A stretch of 43,122 nt of DNA from Terriglobia bacterium (GTDB taxonomy: Bacteria; Acidobacteriota; Terriglobia; Terriglobales; Acidobacteriaceae). Positions 9,189 to 16,971 of this stretch are shown in pieces. The notes under the pieces were generated by a model. It was not told the DNA's origin. It made no database searches and saw only the letters and a program-made list of their open reading frames with translations. The stretch covers positions 1 to 43,122 of the forward strand of contig JAIQET010000035.1 of NCBI GenBank assembly GCA_020073645.1. Reading direction: 5' to 3'. The position numbers were made by a program, and so were the translations under genes. Every line of letters starts with the position of its first letter. The first letter of the stretch is position 1.

Positions 9189-9290
9189 TCAGCGGTCAGC
9201 ATTCAGCGTTCAGCCCCTCTTTTGTTCCCCCTGATCCGAATCGTCGTGGCCATAGGGATGCTTCGCTCCGCTCAGCATGACAAGCCTAAC
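9189..9290. repeat. Intergenic repeats between lpxA and lpxI
   Basis: Two repeat types sit side by side. CATTCAGCGGTCAGCATTCA-type units occupy about 9187-9215, and a REP-like segment GGGATGCTTCGCTCCGCTC followed by AGCATGACA occupies about 9257-9285. The second matches the element found in frame inside rnr near 24511-24546. Confidence 0.6.
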
Positions 9291-9330
9291 GCATAGGCCA
9301 ACAGAAAACCGCTACAAAACCTGTGTTGGC

Positions 9331-9358
9331 TGAGTGCTGAATGCGGAGTGCTGAATGC
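9331..9358. repeat. 14-nt tandem duplication before lpxI
   Basis: TGAGTGCTGAATGC is followed directly by GGAGTGCTGAATGC, two 14-base units with one mismatch. An ATG at 9355 lies inside the second unit, which argues that the lpxI start is the next in-frame ATG at 9373. Confidence 0.75.
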
Positions 9359-9372
9359 TAGACTGTCTCCGC

Positions 9373-10224
9373 ATGCCTGGTCCCAAGGAAAAACTCGGCC
9401 TCATCGCCGGCAACGGCAAGTTCCCGTTCCTGGTGCTCGACGCCGCTTGCGCGCAGGGACTTGATGTTATTGTCGCCGCCATCAAAGAGGAAGCCTTTCC
9501 CGAGATCGAATCCCGCGGTGCCGCCGCGGTCCACTGGCTGTCACTGGGGGAACTTTCCAAGTTGATTGAGACTTTCCAGCGCGAGGGCGTGCATCGCGCC
9601 ATCATGGCCGGACAAGTCAAACATAAGCAGATTTTCTCCAGCATCAAGCCGGACTGGCGCCTGGCCAAGTTGCTGCTTTCGCTGGGTACTCGCAATACCG
9701 ATTCTCTGCTCGGCGCGGTTGCGAAGGTCCTGGCCGACGAAGGGATCACGCTGGAGAACTCAACCGCGTTGCTGGAACCGCTGCTTGCCAGGCAGGGCAC
9801 GCTGACCAAGCGCACGCCCACCGAACAAGAAAGAAAGAACATCGACTACGGACGCGCCGTGGCACGCCACCTGGCGCAATATGACATCGGGCAGACAGTG
9901 GTTGTCGCCGAAACAGCCTGTGTGGCGGTTGAAGCCATGGAGGGGACCGACGCCACCATCGAGCGCGCCGGCCAGATCATGGCGTCGCTCGAATCCGAGG
10001 CCTCCACCCTGAGCCGCAACCTCACCGTGGTGAAGATCGCCAAGCCCAATCAGGATATGCGCTTCGATGTGCCGGTGGTCGGCGTGAAGACGGTCGAAGT
10101 CATGCAGCGCGCCGGCGCAACCTGCCTGGCGCTGGACGCGGGACGATGCCTACTGCTGGATGGGGATGCGATCCTCAATGCGGCCGATGCTGCCCAAATC
10201 GCGATCGTTGCCGAGCCCGCTTAG
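9373..10224 (+). CDS. lpxI: UDP-2,3-diacylglucosamine pyrophosphatase LpxI
   Basis: DUF1009 / LpxI enzyme; converts UDP-2,3-diacylglucosamine to lipid X in bacteria that lack LpxH. The 283 residues match the family. The N-terminus KLGLIAGNGKFPFLVLDAA is the typical LpxI opening, and the C-terminal domain contains the segments TVVVAETACVAVEAMEGTDATI and KIAKPNQDMRFDVPVVGVKT. The start at 9373 is preferred over the ATG at 9355, which lies in a tandem repeat. Its end overlaps the convergent higA stop by four bases. With lpxA and fabZ it forms the lipid A block. Confidence 0.93.
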   Translation: MPGPKEKLGLIAGNGKFPFLVLDAACAQGLDVIVAAIKEEAFPEIESRGAAAVHWLSLGELSKLIETFQREGVHRAIMAGQVKHKQIFSSIKPDWRLAKLLLSLGTRNTDSLLGAVAKVLADEGITLENSTALLEPLLARQGTLTKRTPTEQERKNIDYGRAVARHLAQYDIGQTVVVAETACVAVEAMEGTDATIERAGQIMASLESEASTLSRNLTVVKIAKPNQDMRFDVPVVGVKTVEVMQRAGATCLALDAGRCLLLDGDAILNAADAAQIAIVAEPA

Positions 10225-10550
10225 TCCGCGCCCAATGCGCCGGCGCGCGAACCCCGCGAACGGCTTCGAGAACCGGACACCGGCTTCTTTCGCAACTCCG
10301 CCCGCGCTTTGGTGAGGTCGTGCGCCGTCTGCAGATTCATCCAGAATTCACCTGAATTTCCGAAATAGTCTGACAGCAGTAGCGCGGTTTCCGGCGTAAT
10401 CCCACGTTTGCCGCGGACCAACTCGTTGACCCGATTCTGCGGAATTCCCAGTGCCCTCGCCAGTTTCGCCTGGGTCAACCTCAAAGGTTCGAGGAACTCG
10501 TTCAGTAGAATCTGTCCGGGATGGGTTGCGATTCTATGGCTCGGCAACAT
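10221..10550 (-). CDS. higA: HigA-family antitoxin (XRE-type HTH)
   Basis: Antitoxin of a HigBA type II toxin-antitoxin pair. The 109 residues open with RIATHPGQILLNEFLEPL, the HigA/VapI signature, followed by a helix-turn-helix (LTQAKLARALGIPQNRVNELVRGKRGITPETALLLSDYF, about residues 29-67). It binds DNA and usually represses its own operon while neutralising HigB. The last ~18 residues (GSRSRSRGSRAGALGAD) are basic and low-complexity. The gene starts 13 bases after the toxin stop, so the order is toxin first, as in other higBA loci. The stop overlaps lpxI on the opposite strand. Confidence 0.92.
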   Translation of the reverse strand: MLPSHRIATHPGQILLNEFLEPLRLTQAKLARALGIPQNRVNELVRGKRGITPETALLLSDYFGNSGEFWMNLQTAHDLTKARAELRKKPVSGSRSRSRGSRAGALGAD

Positions 10551-10563
10551 ACTCCCTTATTCC

Positions 10564-10854
10564 TCAGTGATAGTCTGTGCACCGCACATCCCGGCAATTG
10601 CCTTCTTCAAACAGAAAGACAAGCCGGTATTGGTCGTTGATTCGAATGCTGTAAAAGCCCTCCAAATCACCCCGAAGTTTCTCGAGCCGGTTGGAGGGAG
10701 GAATCCGCAGGTCCTGCAGCGAAACTGCAGCGTTCAGCAGGTCCAGCTTATTCTGGGTTCTCTCCCATAACGCCCTGGGCAGCCTCCGGGCGGCCTTCGT
10801 GTCCCGCCCGTGATAAATGTCCTCCGTCGTCTTGTCGGCAAACGAGACGATCAC
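10564..10854 (-). CDS. higB: HigB/RelE-family mRNA interferase toxin
   Basis: Toxin of the HigBA pair; a small RelE-fold ribosome-dependent ribonuclease. The sequence FADKTTEDIYHGRDTKAARR, then KLDLLNAAVSLQDLRIPPSNRLEKLRGD and the end FYSIRINDQYRLVFLFEEGN...VRCTDYH are typical of plasmid-maintenance HigB proteins of ~92-96 aa. The start is taken as GTG at 10854, giving 96 residues; the longer frame to 11052 runs antisense through the neighbouring dinB gene. The catalytic-type C-terminal residues (R in YRLVF and the YH end) are present, so the toxin looks intact. Confidence 0.9.
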   Translation of the reverse strand: MIVSFADKTTEDIYHGRDTKAARRLPRALWERTQNKLDLLNAAVSLQDLRIPPSNRLEKLRGDLEGFYSIRINDQYRLVFLFEEGNCRDVRCTDYH

Positions 10855-10861
10855 CAGCCAG

Positions 10862-10905
10862 TATACATGACTTCCGTGTATTCGTGTATATTTGACAATA
10901 GTCAA
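10862..10905. promoter_or_regulatory. Putative HigA operator between higB and dinB
   Basis: The 70-base divergent gap is rich in symmetry: TATACA (10862-10867) is mirrored by TGTATA (10885-10890), CGTGTAT is directly repeated at 10875 and 10883, and TTGAC-AATA-GTCAA (10892-10905) is a perfect short palindrome. HigA proteins bind palindromes in their own promoters, so this is a sensible operator site. Assignment is an inference. Confidence 0.5.
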
Positions 10906-10924
10906 CCAACACCAGGAGAGCTGC

Positions 10925-11395
10925 ATGTCTGAAACCGCCCGTCTTGCCGACCAGATCCGCCGCGCCTTCGAGGGAGACGCCTGGCACGGGGATTCCGTGC
11001 TCGAACTCCTTGCCAACGTCGATGCCGCCACGGCCGCCGCCCGGCCAATCAAGAACGCTCATACCATTTGGGAACTGGTTCTCCACATCAACGCCTGGGA
11101 CGATGCTGTCCTTCGCCGCACCGGAGGCACCGCCGTGGCTCTCAGCGACCAGCAGAATTTCCCGCCGGTGAGGGACACCAGCCAGGCGGCGTGGCAGAAA
11201 ACCGTCGAGCACCTCAAGCGCACCCACGAGGAGCTGGTCAAAGCCGTTGCCGCCTTCCCCGACTCCCGCCTGCAGGAGCAGGTTCCGGGCAAGACCCAGA
11301 GCTATTACAACTTCTATTACATGTTCAGCGGGATCGTGCAGCACGAGCTTTATCACGCGGGGCAGATCGCTCTGCTGAAGAAGGCTCTGCACTAG
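10925..11395 (+). CDS. DinB-fold protein
   Basis: Four-helix-bundle DinB/YfiT-like protein of 156 residues. Members bind a divalent metal through three histidines; some are thiol-dependent transferases, most have no known substrate. Visible histidines are in WELVLHINAWDD (about residue 53) and in the C-terminal HELYHAGQIALLKKAL, where HxxxH supplies two ligands. AGGAGAG lies just before the ATG at 10925, which decides against the upstream ATG at 10892. It is divergent from higBA and shares its regulatory gap. One of three DinB-fold genes in this window. Confidence 0.88.
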   Translation: MSETARLADQIRRAFEGDAWHGDSVLELLANVDAATAAARPIKNAHTIWELVLHINAWDDAVLRRTGGTAVALSDQQNFPPVRDTSQAAWQKTVEHLKRTHEELVKAVAAFPDSRLQEQVPGKTQSYYNFYYMFSGIVQHELYHAGQIALLKKALH

Positions 11396-11478
11396 CCATG
11401 CGTTGACACTAGGGTTCCTTCATGTCATGCATAGTCCGAAAAAGCCGGCGGGGGACGGGCATGGCTGGTAATGGCTTC

Positions 11479-11563
11479 TGGCCGCTGTCTCACGGCCTTG
11501 GTGCCTGCGCGCGAGATCCCTCACCCGGCTGAAGTACGCCGGGTATCGGGATGACGTCAACAC
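11479..11563. repeat. Dispersed hairpin repeat, copy 2
   Basis: Closely matches 6384-6466: both share TGGCCGCTGT, CCTTGGTG, TGCGCGCG, GATCCCTCACCCGGCTGAA, CGCCGGGT and CGGGATGAC in the same order with only scattered differences. It lies between the dinB gene and the Gfo/Idh gene, in noncoding DNA. Confidence 0.75.
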
Positions 11564-11611
11564 AGGATTTGGGCTAACTGCACCACCTTCCCCCGTGTAC
11601 CTTCGTCTCCT

Positions 11612-12679
11612 TTGTGGTTAAATCAACTCTTTCCCGGCAATCCGCCGGCGGGCAACGCACAACTGGCCACTGACAACTGCATCGACGTCGCGGTGATTGG
11701 CGCTGGCGCCTTTGGACGCAACCATGCGCGCGTCTATCACCAACTCGCTCAGCAAGGCGAGCCGGTCAAGCTGGTTGCCGTAGTGGACCCAGACGTGGCC
11801 CGTGCCGACGTGGTAGCCCGCGAATATGGCGCCCGCGCATTCGGCTCGGTCGGGCAGTTGATCTCCACCCGCGGCGAAATCCAGGCGGCTTCGGTCGTGG
11901 TACCGACCATTCATCATCTGGAGGTCGCCCGCGCCCTGATGGAGGCCGGGATCGATGTCCTGATTGAGAAGCCGCTGGCCACCTCGCTCGAGGAGGCCGA
12001 CGAGCTAATTCGCTTGGCCCAGCAACTCGGCAGAACCGGCCAGGTCGGTCATCTGGAGCGATTCAATCCTGCGGTACACGCCACCCTTCCTCTTATCACC
12101 CGGCCCATGTTTTTCGAGGTCCATCGGCTGAGCGTGTTCACGCCACGCTCGCTCGACGTGGACGTCGTCCTTGACCTTATGATCCACGACCTCGACGTGG
12201 TGCTGGCATTTACCAATTCGCCCGTGACGGAGATTCGCGCCGTCGGCCTGCCCATACTGTCTGGCAAGGTGGACATCGCCAACGTGCGCCTGGAGTTCGA
12301 GTCTGGCTGCGTGGCCAACTTCACCGCCAGCCGGGTTTCGACCGAGCGGGTGCGCAAGCTGCGCTTCTTTCAGCCGCAGCAGTACATCTCACTCGACTAC
12401 GGCCGCCAGGACGTGCTCGTCTTCAGCGTAGGCGGAGACCGCGCGCTTCCCGGCACACCCTCCGTGAACCCGCAAATCAAGGTGGCCAAGCCCCCGATCA
12501 TCGCGGAAGAGCCCCTGCACGCGGAGCTGAAGTCCTTCCTTGATTCTGTCCGCCGTCGTTCCCGGCCGGTGGTCTCTCTGGAAGACGGCCGTCGTGCCCT
12601 GGCAGTGGCGCTCGACATCGTGGCCGCGATCGGAGAGCACGGCAGAAAAGTCCGCCTCGACAAACTGGGGACGCTCTAG
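11612..12679 (+). CDS. Gfo/Idh/MocA-family oxidoreductase
   Basis: NAD(P)-dependent sugar dehydrogenase-type protein of 355 residues. The Rossmann motif VAVIGAGAFGRNHARVY lies at about 27-43, the EKP motif that precedes the catalytic region at 119-121 (VLIEKPLATS), and GHLERFNPA plus HDLDVVL follow in the C-terminal domain. The start is uncertain: the only early start codon is TTG at 11612, and the first ~23 residues come from DNA resembling the local repeats. Its position after lpxA and lpxI suggests a role in nucleotide-sugar or lipid A precursor modification, possibly UDP-GlcNAc 3-dehydrogenation as in GnnA; this is inference only. Confidence 0.85.
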   Translation: MWLNQLFPGNPPAGNAQLATDNCIDVAVIGAGAFGRNHARVYHQLAQQGEPVKLVAVVDPDVARADVVAREYGARAFGSVGQLISTRGEIQAASVVVPTIHHLEVARALMEAGIDVLIEKPLATSLEEADELIRLAQQLGRTGQVGHLERFNPAVHATLPLITRPMFFEVHRLSVFTPRSLDVDVVLDLMIHDLDVVLAFTNSPVTEIRAVGLPILSGKVDIANVRLEFESGCVANFTASRVSTERVRKLRFFQPQQYISLDYGRQDVLVFSVGGDRALPGTPSVNPQIKVAKPPIIAEEPLHAELKSFLDSVRRRSRPVVSLEDGRRALAVALDIVAAIGEHGRKVRLDKLGTL

Positions 12680-12766
12680 CCTTCCACTCCGGTTCCCATC
12701 TGGGGCTGTGGCCAACGGAGCATCTGCAACGTAAAGATTTGTAATCAAATAGGTGCTTGCGCCATT

Positions 12767-12794
12767 CACCTTTCGCGGATTCCAGGAAAAGGTG
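12767..12794. promoter_or_regulatory. Inverted repeat upstream of the TonB-like gene
   Basis: CACCTTT (12767-12773) and AAAGGTG (12788-12794) are perfect 7-base arms separated by 14 bases. The site lies in the 228-base gap between the Gfo/Idh gene and the TonB-like gene. It could be an operator or a weak hairpin; no T run follows. Confidence 0.35.
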
Positions 12795-12907
12795 CGAAAA
12801 TAGAGGTACTTGGCCGTGGGCCGGCGGTTTTCAGCGCTCGTGGCAAGATCTGGCGCTGATGCAACCACTAGCTGCCGTTCGTGTCTAACTAACAGGCAAG
12901 CCGCTCG

Positions 12908-14047
12908 ATGTCGACAACCGAAATCCCGGCGGGAAATCCAGCCTCTCCGTCGCCGCAAGCGCCACCCGCGGATGGTGGCGATCTGTACGATGGCCAGCGC
13001 TGGGAATCGGTGTACCGCGAGATGCACGACGTCCCCGCCCTGCTGATCCAACTGCAGGATGACCTCTCGCGCTCCCGCCGCCGCGAGGCGCTGTGGATGT
13101 CGGTTGTCTTTCACCTGATGGTGGTGATCCTGTTCATCAATTCCGACCGGCTAGCGAATTTTCTGCCCAGGCGCTCGGTGATTGTCGTGGCTCCGGGCGA
13201 CATGCTCCACGAGAAGGAACTCACGTACCTGGAATTACCTCCGGACGAGCAGAAGCTCACCAAGCGTCCCGACACCAACAACATCTCTGACAAAGACCGT
13301 GTCGCGACGTCGCGCGCGCCGCAGCTTGATCGTCAGGAAATGAAACATATTCTCGACAGCGGGCGGCCGGGTGCCCCAGGACCGGGGGGACCTCCGCTCG
13401 AGCAACCATCCCAGCCCGAGCAACCGCCGGCTCAAGCGATGGCGCAAGCCACACCTGCCCCGCAAGAGCAGCCCCAGTTTCAGTCCCGACGGTCACAGAG
13501 CCCCGCGGGACAGGACCAGGTCGCCAAGCTGACTGCGCCTACGACCGGGGCAGCCCAGCCCAGCTTCAAGTCACCAAGCCTCTCTGCCGGGTCGCAGATC
13601 GAGCAGGCCGCCCGTGCCTCCTTGGCCCATCGCGGTGGTTATGGCGGGGATAGCGGCGATTATGGCCTCGGTCAAGGCGCCAAAGCCGCTGGCGCCATCG
13701 GCCCACTCGACGTTCTCAGCGATACCATGGGCGTCGACTTCGGCCCGTATCTTTCCCGCGTGCTGCAAAACGTCAGGGAGAACTGGTACACCCTCATTCC
13801 CGAGGTCGCGCGGGCGCCGCTCATGAAGCAGGGCAAAGTCTCGATCGAGTTCGCCATCCTTAAAGATGGCCGCGTCGCAGGCTTGAGTTATGTCAGCAGT
13901 TCGGGCGACGTTTCGCTCGATCGCGCCGCCTATGGCGGCATCACCGCGTCCAATCCGTTTCCGCCCTTGCCCGCCGAGTTCAATGGGCAGTATCTCGCGT
14001 TACGTTTTCATTTCTTTTACAACCCAGACAAGAACGACATGCGGTAG
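12908..14047 (+). CDS. TonB-family protein
   Basis: Probable energy-transducing periplasmic protein, 379 residues. Layout: a cytoplasmic N-terminus of ~60 residues, one membrane helix at about 61-79 (ALWMSVVFHLMVVILFIN), a periplasmic linker rich in Pro, Gln and Gly (about 150-260), and a C-terminal TonB-like domain (about 285-375) containing VRENWYTLIPEVARAP, VSIEFAILKDGRVAGLSYVSSSG and the end LPAEFNGQYLALRFHFFYNP. The long cytoplasmic N-terminus is unlike classical TonB. No exbB or exbD gene is in the window. It may serve outer membrane transport or act as a scaffold. Confidence 0.82.
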   Translation: MSTTEIPAGNPASPSPQAPPADGGDLYDGQRWESVYREMHDVPALLIQLQDDLSRSRRREALWMSVVFHLMVVILFINSDRLANFLPRRSVIVVAPGDMLHEKELTYLELPPDEQKLTKRPDTNNISDKDRVATSRAPQLDRQEMKHILDSGRPGAPGPGGPPLEQPSQPEQPPAQAMAQATPAPQEQPQFQSRRSQSPAGQDQVAKLTAPTTGAAQPSFKSPSLSAGSQIEQAARASLAHRGGYGGDSGDYGLGQGAKAAGAIGPLDVLSDTMGVDFGPYLSRVLQNVRENWYTLIPEVARAPLMKQGKVSIEFAILKDGRVAGLSYVSSSGDVSLDRAAYGGITASNPFPPLPAEFNGQYLALRFHFFYNPDKNDMR

Positions 14048-14102
14048 CGCCGGCGTACGACGGCCACCGGGATGGTCGGCGAGAACGTGATGGTTGGGGG
14101 CG

Positions 14103-15155
14103 TTACTTCGCGCCGTTGGGATAGACCAGGATCTTGCTGGCTTCCCCCGTCTTCAGCCGTTCCATACCCTTCGAGAAGTCTTTCATCGCGATGCGGTCGG
14201 TAATGGCAGGGTGCAGATCGAGTTTCCCCGCCTTCAGCAGGGCTGTCATCTGGTACCAGGTCTGGTACATGCGGCGCCCGTTGATGCCCTGGATCGTAAG
14301 GCCCTTGAAAATAATGTCCTCGGAGAAATTGACTGAGATGGGTTTGGATGTGAGGCCCAGGAGGGAAATGCGTCCGCCGCGGCGTACGATGTCGAAAGCT
14401 GTTCGAATGGCGTCCGGATGGCCCGCCATCTCGAGAACCACATCGGCGCCCAGACCGCCTGTCTGCTCCGCCACAATGGCACGAACATCATCTTTTGTGG
14501 GATCCAGCGCAAAATCGGCCTTCATCTCTTTGGCCAGCCCCCGGCGGTGGTCATTCACCTCGATGGCGAAGATCGTCGTGGCGCCTACCGCCCGCGCGAC
14601 TGCAATCGAGAACAGTCCGATGGGCCCACAGCCGGTAATCGCCACGGTTTTGGCTGCGATCTCGCCCGCGAGCACGGTGTGAACGGCATTCCCCAGCGGA
14701 TCGAGGATCGAGGCGTACTCCAGCGGGATCGCGGGATCGAGTTTCCAGATGTTCGACTCGGGAATCACCACGTATTCGGCGAACGCCCCGTCCGCATCCA
14801 CCCCGATGATCTTCACGTTCTGGCAGATGTGGGCCTCCCCGGTACGGCACTGCAGGCATTTGCCGCAGGCCACATGCATCTCGGCCGAAACGAAATCCCC
14901 CTCTTTCACGCTGGTGACTTCATCGCCGAAGGCTACGACCTCGCCGCAGAACTCGTGACCGGGAATGAGTGGCGGATGAATTCGGTTCTGCGCCCAGCGG
15001 TCCCAGTTGTAGATGTGCAGGTCAGTGCCACAGATGGAGGCGACCTTTACCTTGACCAGCACGTCGGTCCGGCCGAAGCCCGGAACTTTGACCTCGCGAA
15101 CCTCCGCACCCGGCGCGGCTTTCGGCTTGACGACGGCCATCATGGTATTGGGCAT
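14103..15155 (-). CDS. tdh: L-threonine 3-dehydrogenase
   Basis: Zinc-dependent medium-chain dehydrogenase of 350 residues that oxidises L-threonine to 2-amino-3-oxobutyrate with NAD+. Catalytic zinc ligands are C42 in SICGTDLHIYNWD and H67-E68 in PGHEFCGEV; the structural zinc cysteines are C97, C100, C103 and C111. The Rossmann segment TGCGPIGLFSIAVARAVGA follows, and the GTDLHIYNWD stretch is characteristic of threonine dehydrogenase rather than general alcohol dehydrogenases. The usual partner kbl (2-amino-3-ketobutyrate ligase) is not in the window. GAAAGGGA lies before the ATG. Confidence 0.94.
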   Translation of the reverse strand: MPNTMMAVVKPKAAPGAEVREVKVPGFGRTDVLVKVKVASICGTDLHIYNWDRWAQNRIHPPLIPGHEFCGEVVAFGDEVTSVKEGDFVSAEMHVACGKCLQCRTGEAHICQNVKIIGVDADGAFAEYVVIPESNIWKLDPAIPLEYASILDPLGNAVHTVLAGEIAAKTVAITGCGPIGLFSIAVARAVGATTIFAIEVNDHRRGLAKEMKADFALDPTKDDVRAIVAEQTGGLGADVVLEMAGHPDAIRTAFDIVRRGGRISLLGLTSKPISVNFSEDIIFKGLTIQGINGRRMYQTWYQMTALLKAGKLDLHPAITDRIAMKDFSKGMERLKTGEASKILVYPNGAK

Positions 15156-15289
15156 GGATGGGTCCCTTTCTCTCGCCCGAAGGCGGGGTCAGGAGCAGGT
15201 TAAGGATCACATACTCGCCCGGTCTCGGGCAGGTAGACTCAAGATTCTAGCACCGCTAGAACCGGACGTCAGACCTCGGCCGGCGGACC

Positions 15290-15751
15290 TCACTTCAACA
15301 CGGTGGTGAGCTGCATGCCGGCCATCAGCCATCGTCCGTCGCGTTTCACAAAGAACTTCGTGAACTGAAAAAACGAAGTCGTAACCCGGCCATTCTGCCG
15401 GGCGAGCATGGTCAGATGCCCGGTGAGAATCGCGGCATCGCCGTAGACCCGAACATTCAGATCTTCCGGAATCATGTCCAGCACTTTACGCTCGGGGGCG
15501 CGGAATTCCGACAGAACCTGCTGTTTGCTCTGCACGGCCCCATTGGCGAAAGTGCGAACATAGTCCTCGGTGAGGCGGGACGAGTACTCATCCCAGTTGC
15601 CTTGCAGGATTAAGTGGGTCAATTCCGTCTCCAGCTTCATGATCTCCGCGTCGGCTGCTGGATCTGCGTCGGCCTTTACTCCAGGGACCTGTCCAAGCAT
15701 AGGCATCGCCAAAAGGGCGAGCGTCAGCACTGCAAGGATTATCTTTCGCAT
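15290..15751 (-). CDS. Secreted NTF2-like (DUF4440/SnoaL-type) protein
   Basis: A 153-residue exported protein. Residues 1-20 form a signal peptide (RKIILAVLTLALLAMPMLGQ). The mature part shows the NTF2-like pattern: a helix with ETELTHLILQGNWDEYSSRLTEDYVR, then strands GDAAILTGHLTMLAR, VTTSFFQFTKFFVKRDGRWLMAGMQLTTV. Proteins of this fold are small cone-shaped binding or isomerase domains; many secreted ones have no known ligand. GGAGGTG upstream sets the start at 15751. It follows tdh with a 134-base gap. Confidence 0.82.
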   Translation of the reverse strand: MRKIILAVLTLALLAMPMLGQVPGVKADADPAADAEIMKLETELTHLILQGNWDEYSSRLTEDYVRTFANGAVQSKQQVLSEFRAPERKVLDMIPEDLNVRVYGDAAILTGHLTMLARQNGRVTTSFFQFTKFFVKRDGRWLMAGMQLTTVLK

Positions 15752-15803
15752 ACGAGTTGCACCTCCGATCTCGGCCAACCTGCAGAGCGCTGCGGCCTGC
15801 ACG

Positions 15804-16373
15804 TCATCCTGCCCGCGGCCCGGACGGCCCCGGCTTGTGCTTGGCAATCGCTTGCCGGTTGTACTCCTCCGACTTGCCGCGCGGAATGCTGAGCGACTTC
15901 CACTCCTGCGTGCGGAAGTGTTTGGCGAGAAAGACAATCTGCCCGATGTGATAGGCATAGTGCGCCAGTTGCCGCCCCACGGCTTGCATGATGGTATGGG
16001 GTTCGTCCCGGATCGTGACCATGCGCAGCAAGTCCTCGGGTTTCAGGGCTTCGATGGTGGAGAACACTCGCGCCCAGCCTTCGTCCCACCAGCGCATGAC
16101 TTCTGCGCGAGTGGTGCCCGAGTTGATTTCGAATTCCTGGTCGCGATGCCGGTCCGGTTTCTCGCCGTCGGTGGTCAGAAAGTCGGTGAACCGCGAGCGC
16201 ATGTTGCCCGCCAGGTGCTTGACGATGACGGCGATTGAGTTCGACTCCGGATCCAGCGCTACGAACAGCTCATCATCCTTCACTTGCGCGATCGCACCCT
16301 CGGCCATCCGCTTGTGCCCGCGAAACTGGCGGCGGACTTCGTCGAGATATGCGGCGCCAACTTCCCCGCTCAT
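15804..16373 (-). CDS. DUF1572 / DinB-fold protein
   Basis: A 189-residue protein of the DUF1572 branch of the DinB superfamily, a metal-binding four-helix bundle without an assigned reaction. Diagnostic segments are NSIAVIVKHLAGNMRSRFTDFLTTDGEKPDRHRDQEF (about residues 45-81), which carries the first histidine ligand, and GRQLAHYAYHIGQIVFLAKH (about 130-150) with the HxxxH pair. AGGAG upstream supports the start at 16373. The gene sits 52 bases before the NTF2-like gene on the same strand, so the two may be co-transcribed. Confidence 0.88.
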   Translation of the reverse strand: MSGEVGAAYLDEVRRQFRGHKRMAEGAIAQVKDDELFVALDPESNSIAVIVKHLAGNMRSRFTDFLTTDGEKPDRHRDQEFEINSGTTRAEVMRWWDEGWARVFSTIEALKPEDLLRMVTIRDEPHTIMQAVGRQLAHYAYHIGQIVFLAKHFRTQEWKSLSIPRGKSEEYNRQAIAKHKPGPSGPRAG

Positions 16374-16398
16374 ACGCAGTAACTCCTTCTTCTGAGAG

Positions 16399-16553
16399 TC
16401 TGTGTCGCAACTCGTGTGTCTTCCCTGAAGGGACTCGCCGCGATCCCCTCGGCCTACCCCGGGCTCACGCCCGGGGCTATATTCTGCCGCCGCTCCGCGT
16501 CTGGATTGCAGATTCGTTCCACTTCATGCGCCTACCACGAGTTGCGAAACAGA
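16399..16553. mobile_element. MITE-like element with terminal inverted repeats
   Basis: TCTGTGTCGCAACTCGTG (16399-16416) is mirrored by CACGAGTTGCGAAACAGA (16536-16553) with 17 of 18 positions pairing. The enclosed ~119 bases hold no gene and carry a perfect 8-bp hairpin at 16457-16476. Size and design fit a miniature inverted-repeat element, or a structured RNA with a long closing stem. No clear target duplication is visible. Confidence 0.5.
16457..16476. repeat. REP-like hairpin CCCCGGGC-TCAC-GCCCGGGG
   Basis: A perfect 8-bp GC stem with loop TCAC, centred in the MITE-like element at 16399-16553. No T run follows. It is similar in design to the doublet at 39290-39331. Confidence 0.65.
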
Positions 16554-16623
16554 TTCCTGAAAACACGGATATCGTAGTTCCTTTGCTCGGCCGAGTCGCG
16601 CTGCGCCACAGCGCTTCGCCGTC

Positions 16624-16941
16624 TTACGGGGCCAGGGGTTGTCCCATGACAGGCGGGGCTTGTACCTGCACTTCGATCCCGCCCAGCCATTTGGCCATCA
16701 GGTTGTAGAGAAAGGCCATGATTGCGCCACCAACAAAGCCGATCAGGCCATACACGATTGGCGCCAGGATGCCCAGCGCCAACCCACCAATCGCGCCGAG
16801 GGGATTGTTGCTTCCCCCAGCCATGGAACCGGCCAAACCAGCCAGCAAAAAGATCGGGAGGAAAATCAGACCTAGCAACGCGTAGATTGCACCCATGACC
16901 TTGGCCACGGAAAGCACACCTACCGACTTGATCGTATGCAT
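16624..16941 (-). CDS. Small integral membrane protein (DUF3566-like)
   Basis: A 105-residue protein with two or three membrane segments: about 13-43 (VAKVMGAIYALLGLIFLPIF onward) and 48-83 (LGAIGGLALGILAPIVYGLIGFVGGAIMAFLYNLMAKWLGG), ending in a short Pro/Gln tail. The opening IKSVGVLSVAKVMGAIYALLGLI resembles the DUF3566 pattern; no function is known. GAAGGGAAG lies upstream of the ATG at 16941. It is 30 bases upstream of the hydantoinase gene end, so it follows that gene on the same strand. Confidence 0.72.
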   Translation of the reverse strand: MHTIKSVGVLSVAKVMGAIYALLGLIFLPIFLLAGLAGSMAGGSNNPLGAIGGLALGILAPIVYGLIGFVGGAIMAFLYNLMAKWLGGIEVQVQAPPVMGQPLAP

Positions 16942-16971
16942 GGACCACTTCCCTTCTTTGCGAATTCGACT

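Noticed and set aside
9355..9372. ATG at 9355 as start of lpxI
   Set aside because: It sits within a 14-base tandem duplication; the next in-frame ATG at 9373 gives the usual protein start.
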